Source of the DNA: an uncultured Lentisphaeria bacterium
GTDB taxonomy: Bacteria > Verrucomicrobiota > Lentisphaeria > Victivallales > UBA1829
DNA length: 26,257 nucleotides
Direction: 5' to 3'
NCBI GenBank assembly: GCA_905197955.1
Contig: CAJKAR010000051.1
Location: 1 to 26,257, forward strand
In this document: piece after piece, positions 9,149-14,927 of the stretch
Position numbering within the stretch: position 1 is the first letter of the stretch
Layout: each line of letters begins with the position of its first letter
Notes under the pieces: model-generated
Databases searched by the model: none
What the model was told of the DNA's origin: nothing
What the model saw: the letters and a program-made list of their open reading frames with translations, nothing else
Position numbers and translations under genes: made by a program

Positions 9149-9535
9149 TTATCTGAAAGTATCCGAGGATGTCGGTTCGATCCAGAGATGGAAATCCACC
9201 TTCCGGTCGCCGAGTTTCAATGTAATCATCGTGTTAAGGCGGGTGAGCAGGAGGGCGTAGGGAACTTTGACTTCTCCGCCCGGAACCGTGACCGCGACAT
9301 TGCAGTCGCCGAGAATCGGCTCCGCCTCCCGGAGGGCGAGAATGAGTTTATGCAGTTTCATAAGTTTGCCGCGGAGTTCGGCATCGAACTGGTAAGGTCT
9401 GTGGCACTTGGGGCAGAGGGCCTGAAAATCCTCTCCGGCGAGTTCCATCAGGTCGAACTTGACGACCGCTCCGCAGTCCGGTTCCATGCAGAGAAAGTCG
9501 ATTTGTGCCTTGCTTTTTTCCGTTTTGGCTGTCAT
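9149..9535 (-). CDS. Conserved-looking zinc-ribbon protein of unknown function
   Basis: I do not recognise this 128-aa protein. Four cysteines, Cys16 and Cys21 (CMEPDC) and Cys41 and Cys44 (CPKC), suggest a zinc ribbon in the first 50 residues. A helical stretch follows (about 55-75), then a predicted beta-rich region to the end that includes VAVTVPGGEVKVPY. There is no signal peptide or membrane segment. It is the promoter-proximal gene of the pyrE-secA transcript, 14 nt before pyrE, with AAGGAG upstream of the ATG at a rather long spacing of about 12 nt. A nucleic-acid or protein-binding role is possible but not shown. Confidence 0.75.
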   Translation of the reverse strand: MTAKTEKSKAQIDFLCMEPDCGAVVKFDLMELAGEDFQALCPKCHRPYQFDAELRGKLMKLHKLILALREAEPILGDCNVAVTVPGGEVKVPYALLLTRLNTMITLKLGDRKVDFHLWIEPTSSDTFR

Positions 9536-9616
9536 TTCTCGTATACTCTCCTTAAGAAATATAATGAAAATTTACATTCAACCTAAGAATATAGCATCTT
9601 TTTCCTGTTAATAAAG

Positions 9617-9656
9617 CCGGTTTTTGATTTTTCCTTCAAAAATTCTCTCAAACCGG
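9617..9656. other. Long AT-rich hairpin upstream of the zinc-ribbon/pyrE/secA operon
   Basis: The outer stem CCGGTTT/AAACCGG (9617-9623 with 9650-9656) encloses an inner stem ATTTTT/AAAAAT (9627-9632 with 9638-9643) around a 5-nt loop. It lies about 80-120 bases upstream of the operon's first ATG. It could be part of the leader, an operator, or a decayed terminator. No clear sigma70 promoter was found between it and the gene, although AT-rich -10-like boxes are present. Confidence 0.4.
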
Positions 9657-9701
9657 ATTCCTGAGCAGAAAAATGGTGTATCTTTTTCTTCGAGAGTGAA
9701 A

Positions 9702-9733
9702 TGCCGAACCCTCTTCGGGCAGGGAGTTCGGCA
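9702..9733 (-). terminator. Hairpin after the decayed gene (probable weak terminator)
   Basis: TGCCGAAC at 9702-9709 pairs with GTTCGGCA at 9726-9733, with further pairing of CCT with AGG inside. It lies 23 bases beyond the stop of the gene remnant on the minus strand, and only a short T run follows. Its placement fits the original 3' end of the now broken gene. Confidence 0.5.
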
Positions 9734-9755
9734 GAAGAGACGCCGGGAATGGAAG

Positions 9756-10058
9756 TCAACGGATCAGCTCGTAGACGAGGATGGGGGTTTTTCCGTCGTG
9801 GTCCGTTTTTAGGAGATAGGACTGCTTTCCATCATCTGTGATCTGCGGTACTTTGCAGAGGCGTCGTCCGGAAATGTCGCAGGCGTACAGCGTGCCGCGG
9901 AACGGATGATTCAGGGAGAGAACGGCTTCTCCCTGAACCAGCGGCTGCGTGGAACCGTTTTTTTCCAGGACAATCAGGCGCGGATCGCGGAAGACGGAGC
10001 CTTCATTTTTAACATCTGTCAGATGCAGAATCAGAATCCGGCGGCTCTGTTCCAGCGT
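9756..10058 (-). pseudogene. C-terminal fragment of a large protein, 5' part lost
   Basis: The minus strand holds 100 sense codons ending in a TGA at 9756-9758, with an in-frame TGA at 10059-10061 immediately upstream and no ATG, GTG or TTG in between. The translation looks like real protein: ILHLTDV near the start, GTLYACDISGRRLCKVP in the middle, and LVYELIR at the end. From memory this resembles the C-terminal beta-sandwich of large secreted glycosidase-like proteins of Victivallales; that link is unverified. A hairpin follows 23 bases after the stop, as for a normal gene end. Just upstream the base composition switches to an AT-rich island, so the 5' part was probably removed by an insertion or deletion. 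Confidence 0.65.
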
Positions 10059-10061
10059 TCA

Positions 10062-10530
10062 GCAAGCAAGATGATCAGAGATAAAGATGGATTTACAATG
10101 ATATTAATCACAAATAGAAATTCTTTCAATGTTAAATTTCTATTGCTCCGGCAATTAAGATTGCTTGTTATTTTATGCGTTGATCTTGCCTATTAACAAG
10201 CAATCTGAATTGCCGAAACTATAATTCTGATCTGTTGTAGTTCTGAAATAGCCTTATCTTCATATCTTCTTTTTTTCAGAATAGTTGTTTTCTATGAAAT
10301 TTCGTTTTATGGGAATGATAAGTAAAATGTGGTTTTAGGAAAGTTTTAACTTGATATTTGATTCTCTCCAGAAGATGGAAACTGTTTACTGACCGTTTAC
10401 AGGGAATAAAAAGCATGGAGAGGTTCTTGTCTCGGAATCATAAAAAATTTTTTCTGTGCATTGTCATTTGATGTTTTTATCTTTTTAGGCGGACGCTGTG
10501 ACAGGGGGATTTTGTGAAATAGAAATAAAA
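10062..10530. other. AT-rich gene-free island
   Basis: About 470 bases with no credible coding frame and a markedly higher AT content than flanking DNA. It contains the 22-bp inverted repeat at 10149-10215, a pair of GTTTAC direct repeats spaced 11 bases apart near 10384-10400, and runs such as AAAAAATTTTTT near 10443. It lies between the gene remnant and the terminator of the PA14 gene. It may be a remnant of an inserted element or simply decayed sequence. I recognise no transposase fragment. Confidence 0.6.
10149..10215. repeat. 22-bp inverted repeat with 23-nt loop
   Basis: The arm at 10149-10170 and the inverted arm at 10194-10215 match at 21 of 22 positions. No T-tract follows on either strand, so it is not a standard terminator. 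It lies in the AT-rich island next to the broken gene, which fits a MITE-like or IS-derived palindrome, or a structured RNA. Confidence 0.75.
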
Positions 10531-10561
10531 AACTCCGATCGGGAGACGCCCGATCGGAGTT
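10531..10561 (-). terminator. Rho-independent terminator of the PA14 gene
   Basis: A perfect 13-bp stem (10531-10543 with 10549-10561) with a 5-nt loop lies 28 bases after the PA14-gene stop. On the minus strand it is followed by TTTTTTATTTC. Confidence 0.93.
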
Positions 10562-10589
10562 GAATGACATGTCCCCTTGCAGAGAATGG

Positions 10590-11162
10590 TTATTTCATTG
10601 TTTTCAGATTTTTCGACGGAATGATTTCCGGAGTGGTTTTTCCGGGAACAACCCATGCGAATGAGAGATTGTCTCCGCCGGCGCCTTCAAACATGATGGC
10701 TTCCACATAATACTTTTTCCCTTTTTCCAGTTTTATCGGAGAAGATTTCTGGGAGGGTTTCTTGGTGAACTCCTTCGGATTGGTCCAGGCTCCGGTTCTG
10801 GCGATGGCTTTGGCCTTTGCGGGAGTGGCGTCTGTACTGAGATAGAGTGTTGCGGTATCATCGCCGGCAACATAGAAGACATAATCGCCAGTCACATCGG
10901 GAACGATGAATCCATACATACGCTGTACATAGTTATCCGCCCAGTTTGCATTTTTTTCCGGTTTTGTCCAGGATTTTGCCTCTGAGGTTTTCTGAACATC
11001 GGACCCTGTGGGAGCGATTTTCTTTGCTACGAGTGATTTTGCATTTTTGTCGCCCTTGTGCTGAGCTGCGGTCCAGTAATCGCGGTTGAGTCCGGGCTGA
11101 TCGGGAGCCGCGAACAGAGCGGCGCATCCGAGCATAGCGGAAATAGCCAGAATTTTTTTCAT
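10590..11162 (-). CDS. Small secreted PA14-domain protein
   Basis: The protein is 190 aa from ATG 11160-11162, chosen because AAGGAGAG lies just upstream and the resulting N-terminus MKKILAISAMLGCAALFAA is a clean signal peptide; the open frame extends 20 codons further upstream without a ribosome site. The mature part is one PA14-like beta-barrel: YGFIVPDVTGDYVFYVAGDD at about 87-106 is the typical core, followed by the LYLSTD strand and LEKGKKYYVEAIM. PA14 domains bind carbohydrates or sit in cell-surface proteins. Here the domain stands alone with no enzyme domain, so a periplasmic or surface glycan-binding role is inferred. It has its own promoter and terminator and is monocistronic. Confidence 0.85.
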   Translation of the reverse strand: MKKILAISAMLGCAALFAAPDQPGLNRDYWTAAQHKGDKNAKSLVAKKIAPTGSDVQKTSEAKSWTKPEKNANWADNYVQRMYGFIVPDVTGDYVFYVAGDDTATLYLSTDATPAKAKAIARTGAWTNPKEFTKKPSQKSSPIKLEKGKKYYVEAIMFEGAGGDNLSFAWVVPGKTTPEIIPSKNLKTMK

Positions 11163-11210
11163 GTCTGCTCTCCTTGTAGTGAATTTGATTCTGTATGGGG
11201 ACTGAAATGA

Positions 11211-11239
11211 TATATAATCCATTTTTTGTCAAAAGTCAA
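11211..11239 (-). promoter_or_regulatory. Sigma70-type promoter of the PA14 gene
   Basis: On the minus strand, TTGACT (11234-11239) is followed after exactly 17 bases by TATATA (11211-11216). This predicts a transcript start near 11204 and a 5' leader of about 42 nt carrying AAGGAGAG. Position and hexamers agree well with the sigma70 consensus. Confidence 0.65.
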
Positions 11240-11322
11240 TCCTTAGCATGGACAAATTTCTGTTTTTCATAGATTTTCGAGCTTCCGTTCTGGAAAAAAT
11301 ATATTTCTGTTGTATAGTTCTG

Positions 11323-11354
11323 TTTTAGCAGACAGGTTCGAATAAATGCTAAAA
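11323..11354 (+). promoter_or_regulatory. Inverted repeat in the pyrR leader
   Basis: TTTTAGCA (11323-11330) and TGCTAAAA (11347-11354) form an 8-bp stem with a 16-nt loop, ending a few bases before the pyrR ribosome site. A TATAGT box lies just upstream at 11313-11318 but without a good -35. It could be an operator or leader structure. I do not see the classical PyrR-binding loop of Firmicutes. Confidence 0.4.
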
Positions 11355-11370
11355 TACGGAGGTTCAGCCC

Positions 11371-11925
11371 ATGCACTTCGACAAACCCGGGAGAATTTTC
11401 GAGGCGGATGCCATAGAATCTTCTCTGACCAAGATCGGGGACCGGATCCTCGCAGAATTCAAGGATCGTTCGCAGGAACTTCTGTTTCTGGGAATTCAGC
11501 GCCGCGGAGTTCCCTTTGCCCGTCGTCTCAGCGAGTATATTCAGAAAAAGAGCGGGTTTGAGATCCCCGTCGGAACGCTTGACATTACGATGTATCGCGA
11601 TGACATCGGCATGAGAAAGGTCCTGCCGGTGATTCATGAAACCTGCATTCCCGATATCAATGGGAAGATTCTGATCCTTTGTGATGACGTTCTGCAGGCA
11701 GGACGCACGATTCGGGCGGCTCTGGATGCGATTACAGATTTCGGCCGTCCGGCCATCATCCGCCTTGCGGTTCTCTTCGACCGGGGGTGCCACGAGTTCC
11801 CGATTGCCGCGGATTATGTCGGCGAGGCCGTGGAGATCCCGGATGGATTTAAAATCTCCGTCCACTGGATGGAGATCGACGGCGCCGATTTTGTGAAAAT
11901 TCTTGAAAAGAAGATTTGGAGATAA
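11371..11925 (+). CDS. pyrR: Bifunctional pyr regulator / uracil phosphoribosyltransferase-like PyrR
   Basis: This 184-aa protein belongs to the PyrR group of type I phosphoribosyltransferases, which in some bacteria bind pyr mRNA in response to UMP and have weak uracil phosphoribosyltransferase activity. LGIQRRGVPFARRL at about 40-53 and the PRPP loop LILCDDVLQAGRTIRAALDA at 101-120 are the family landmarks, and DITMYRDD at 71-78 is typical of PyrR. It starts at ATG 11371 with GGAGG 8 nt upstream and is followed directly by pyrB, where PyrR genes are often found. The context supports regulation of the pyr genes, but the RNA target is not visible. Confidence 0.92.
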   Translation: MHFDKPGRIFEADAIESSLTKIGDRILAEFKDRSQELLFLGIQRRGVPFARRLSEYIQKKSGFEIPVGTLDITMYRDDIGMRKVLPVIHETCIPDINGKILILCDDVLQAGRTIRAALDAITDFGRPAIIRLAVLFDRGCHEFPIAADYVGEAVEIPDGFKISVHWMEIDGADFVKILEKKIWR

Positions 11926-11927
11926 GC

Positions 11928-12860
11928 ATGATGGATGTGAAATGGACAAGAAAGGATCTGCTGAGCATTTACGACTTGTCGGCCGAAGAGATCACTTTGA
12001 TCCTTGATACGGCGGCCGAATTCAAAAAAGTCTCGCAGCGCAAGATCAAGAAGGTTCCCGCGCTTCGCGGAAAGACGGTTGTAAATCTTTTTGTCGAACC
12101 GAGTACCCGGACCCGCACATCCTTTGAGCTGGCGGAGCAGCGTCTTTCCGCGGATATCATCAATATTGCAGCCGACTCCAGCAGTCTGCGCAAAGGGGAG
12201 ACTCTTCTTGATACCGTCAAAAACATCGAGGCTCTGCAGGTGGATCTGATTGTGATGCGGCATTCCGCGGCCGGGGCTCCGAATTTCCTGGCTCCCCGCG
12301 TCCGTCCCGGAATTGTGAATGCCGGCGACGGCGCACACAGTCATCCGACTCAGGCTCTTCTCGATCTTTTCACCATTCGGGAGAAGAAAGGTTCGTTCAA
12401 AGGCTTGAATGTTTCCATCATCGGCGATATCCTCCACAGCCGGGTGGCGCGCAGCAACATGTGGGGGCTTCTGAAACTTGGAGCCAATGTCACGTTCGGC
12501 GGGCCTTCCACCTTGAATCCGAAGGCGTTTGAGAAGGTCGGCGTGAGAGTCTGTCACAATATGAAAGATGCGCTGGAGGGGGCGGATGTGGTGAATCTTC
12601 TGCGAATCCAGCATGAGCGTCAGCGTTCGGGATTCTTTCCGAGTGTCGGCGAGTACTCGAAGGTGTTCGGCCTGAATCCGGATACGGCAAAGTATCTGAA
12701 ACCTGATACGCTGATTATGCATCCGGGGCCGATCAACCGCGGAGTGGAGCTGGATTCCTCTCTGGCGGACGGACCGCAATCCGTCATTCTTGAACAGGTA
12801 ACCAATGGACTCGCCGTGCGTATGGCGGTTCTCTTTCTTGTAGCGGGGTGCTTAAAATGA
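11928..12860 (+). CDS. pyrB: Aspartate carbamoyltransferase catalytic chain
   Basis: This 310-aa enzyme joins carbamoyl phosphate and aspartate to carbamoyl-aspartate, the committed pyrimidine step. The carbamoyl-phosphate loop FVEPSTRTRTSFE is at about 55-67; HPTQALLDLF in the middle and HPGPINRGVE near the end are family signatures. I chose ATG 11928 (or 11931) because GGAG lies 6 nt upstream; an in-frame TTG at 11916 would overlap pyrR and lacks a ribosome site. No pyrI regulatory chain is present in the window. Its stop overlaps the pyrC start (ATGA), showing translational coupling. Confidence 0.96.
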   Translation: MMDVKWTRKDLLSIYDLSAEEITLILDTAAEFKKVSQRKIKKVPALRGKTVVNLFVEPSTRTRTSFELAEQRLSADIINIAADSSSLRKGETLLDTVKNIEALQVDLIVMRHSAAGAPNFLAPRVRPGIVNAGDGAHSHPTQALLDLFTIREKKGSFKGLNVSIIGDILHSRVARSNMWGLLKLGANVTFGGPSTLNPKAFEKVGVRVCHNMKDALEGADVVNLLRIQHERQRSGFFPSVGEYSKVFGLNPDTAKYLKPDTLIMHPGPINRGVELDSSLADGPQSVILEQVTNGLAVRMAVLFLVAGCLK

Positions 12861-14128
12861 ATTATATTCTTGAAAATGCCAGAGTGATCGATCCTGTGCA
12901 GAACATTGATTCCGTGGGCGACATCGCCGTGTGCGACGGAGTGCTTGCCGATCCCGCAAAGATGCCCGCCGGTACCGAACGCATCGATTTATCCGGCAAG
13001 GTGGTTGCGCCGGGATTCATTGATCTCCATGTTCACCTCCGCCATCCGGGGAAGACGCAGGCGGAGACCATTCATACGGGAACTCTTGCCGCCGCAGCAG
13101 GAGGATTCACCTCCATCGTGGCGATGCCGAATACATCTCCTGCAGCCGATAATCCCGGTACGATTCATTTTGTCCTCACGCATGCCGAGCGGGAAGGCGT
13201 GGTCAAAGTGCTTCCCTGCGGAGCCATGACGAAGAATCTGGAAGGAAAAGAGATGTCCTCGATCGGTTCTCTGAAGGCCGCCGGAGCGGTGGCGCTTTCC
13301 GATGACGGCCGCTGTGTGCAGGATCATCAGCTGATGCGTCACATTGTCCATTACTCCCGGACATTCGATCTGCCGATTCTCGACCATTGCGGCGACAAGC
13401 TGCTCGAAGCCGAAGGAGTGATGCATGAAGGCGAATGGTCCGTCCTCCTCGGAATGAAAGGTATGCCGAGTGCCGCCGAGGAGCTGATGATTTATCGTGA
13501 TATCATTCTCTCCCGCATGACGAACTGGAAGATTCATATTCAGCATGTCAGTGCGAAAGAGAGCGTTGCGATTCTGCGCCAGGCGCGGCGCGAGGGGATC
13601 CGCGTGACCGGTGAAGCCACGCCGCATCATATCTCGCTGACCGATGTCGAGATCAAACGTTTCGATTCCAACTACAAGATGAATCCGCCTCTGCGTTCGG
13701 AGGAGGACCGGCTTGCTCTGCTCGAAGGTCTTGCGGATGATACCCTGACCGTGATCGCCACGGACCATGCACCTCATACCGCAACCGAGAAAATGGTGGA
13801 GTTTGACTACGCACCCTTCGGCATTATCGGTTTGGAGACTGCGGTGCAGATCTGCATGACGGAGCTGTATCACAAGGGCGTGCTTTCCCTGCCGCATCTG
13901 ATTTCCAAGCTGACAAAAGGTCCTGCGGAGGTTCTCGGCCTTGATATCGGCAATCTGAAGCTGGGCAATCCCGCCGATATCACGATTCTGGATCCGGACC
14001 GGGAAACCGTTGTGGATCCGAATCAGTTCAAATCAAAATCCCGCAATACGCCGTTTGCCGGTTATCGGGCAAAGGGATGTGCGGTCGGAACGATTGTCAA
14101 CGGAAAATTTGTCCACAAAGCGTTCTGA
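12857..14128 (+). CDS. pyrC: Dihydroorotase
   Basis: This 423-aa amidohydrolase cyclises carbamoyl-aspartate to dihydroorotate. Metal-binding motifs are in place: His58 and His60 in GFIDLHVHL, ALSDDGRCVQD, DHCGD, IQHVSAKES and VIATDHAPH. Length and motifs match the longer bacterial (type I/III) dihydroorotases. The residue after HVHLR is His rather than the usual Glu in HLREPG, a small deviation. ATG 12857 overlaps the pyrB stop; the frame could also start at GTG 12848, but the overlapping ATG is typical of this gene pair. It is the third gene of the pyrRBC run. Confidence 0.95.
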   Translation: MNYILENARVIDPVQNIDSVGDIAVCDGVLADPAKMPAGTERIDLSGKVVAPGFIDLHVHLRHPGKTQAETIHTGTLAAAAGGFTSIVAMPNTSPAADNPGTIHFVLTHAEREGVVKVLPCGAMTKNLEGKEMSSIGSLKAAGAVALSDDGRCVQDHQLMRHIVHYSRTFDLPILDHCGDKLLEAEGVMHEGEWSVLLGMKGMPSAAEELMIYRDIILSRMTNWKIHIQHVSAKESVAILRQARREGIRVTGEATPHHISLTDVEIKRFDSNYKMNPPLRSEEDRLALLEGLADDTLTVIATDHAPHTATEKMVEFDYAPFGIIGLETAVQICMTELYHKGVLSLPHLISKLTKGPAEVLGLDIGNLKLGNPADITILDPDRETVVDPNQFKSKSRNTPFAGYRAKGCAVGTIVNGKFVHKAF

Positions 14129-14162
14129 GCGGACCGGAGGGGGGACGCACTTTTTCGCATTC

Positions 14163-14198
14163 TCCGGCGATTGACTTTTCCGCCGGAGGAATTATATT
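14163..14198 (+). promoter_or_regulatory. Hairpin and possible promoter before the LpxH-like gene
   Basis: TCCGGCG (14163-14169) pairs with CGCCGGA (14181-14187). Overlapping it, TTGACT (14171-14176) and TATATT (14193-14198) form a 16-bp-spaced sigma70-like promoter. Initiation about 7 bases after the -10 would fall at the ATG itself (14205), giving a leaderless message. Alternatively GGAGG at 14185-14189, 15 nt from the ATG, serves read-through transcripts from pyrC. Confidence 0.45.
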
Positions 14199-14204
14199 TC
14201 CTGC

Positions 14205-14924
14205 ATGGAAACAAAGCGGAAAATTCTATGCATTGCCGATGCGCATATTCTGGAGAGTCCCGGATCTGCCGGGGATTTTTTCCGTATGCTTGCAAAAGTC
14301 GCGGAAACGGATTACGACATCGTTTTTCTCGGAGACATCTTTGAGCTCTGGATCGCCTTCCCAGCCTATGAGACGGAGATTCATAAACAGTTCCTTGCCT
14401 GGTGCCGTGCGGAGAAGGCAAAACGCCGGATCGGGTTTATTGAAGGAAATCATGAGTTTTATGTTTCTTCGCGTTATGCGGATGCGTTCACATGGAGCAC
14501 TGACCGTTCCAGAGTGATAGCCGACGGGCGGGTCTGCCTGATGCACGGAGATACGATCAACGAGGAGGATATCGGGTATCGTCTGCTTCGGATAGTGCTG
14601 AGGAATCCTCTTTCGCGTTTTCTCGTCTGGATATTCGGGCCTCTTGCGGGGAAGGCGCTTTCTGAGAAGATCCGTCTTTCGCTGAAGGGGAAGAATTTGA
14701 AGCACAAGAAGAATTTTCCGGAGAAATATATTGTCAGACTGGCCGATCGGCTGGAGTCCGATCAGATACCTCTCTGTCTGCTGGGGCATTTTCACCAGCC
14801 GGCTTCCATTCGGGGGATTCGTGTTCTGCCGGCCTGGCAGCCGGATGGGGAAATCGGCATTTACGATCCGGCAACAGAACATTTTACCATTCATCCGTGG
14901 AAACAAATTTTGAATGTGGAGTAG
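14205..14924 (+). CDS. LpxH-like UDP-2,3-diacylglucosamine hydrolase / calcineurin-type metallophosphoesterase
   Basis: This 239-aa protein has the size and layout of LpxH, which cleaves UDP-2,3-diacylglucosamine to lipid X and UMP on the inner face of the inner membrane during lipid A synthesis. The two-metal motifs are complete: Asp12 and His14 (DAH), GDIFELW with Asp44, GNHE at 81-84, LMHGD with His114, and GHFH at 194-197. A basic, amphipathic stretch at about 125-170 matches the membrane-facing cap of LpxH. DAH replaces the more common DLH. It follows pyrC after 76 bases and precedes the Mur ligase by 3 bases. Other UDP-sugar or nucleotide hydrolases of the same family cannot be excluded. 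Confidence 0.8.
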   Translation: METKRKILCIADAHILESPGSAGDFFRMLAKVAETDYDIVFLGDIFELWIAFPAYETEIHKQFLAWCRAEKAKRRIGFIEGNHEFYVSSRYADAFTWSTDRSRVIADGRVCLMHGDTINEEDIGYRLLRIVLRNPLSRFLVWIFGPLAGKALSEKIRLSLKGKNLKHKKNFPEKYIVRLADRLESDQIPLCLLGHFHQPASIRGIRVLPAWQPDGEIGIYDPATEHFTIHPWKQILNVE

Positions 14925-14927
14925 ACT

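Noticed and set aside
9906..10196. A 96-codon plus-strand frame in the gene-free region
   Set aside because: It is antisense to the better-supported gene remnant on the minus strand, has no ribosome site, and runs on into the AT-rich island with no protein-like pattern.
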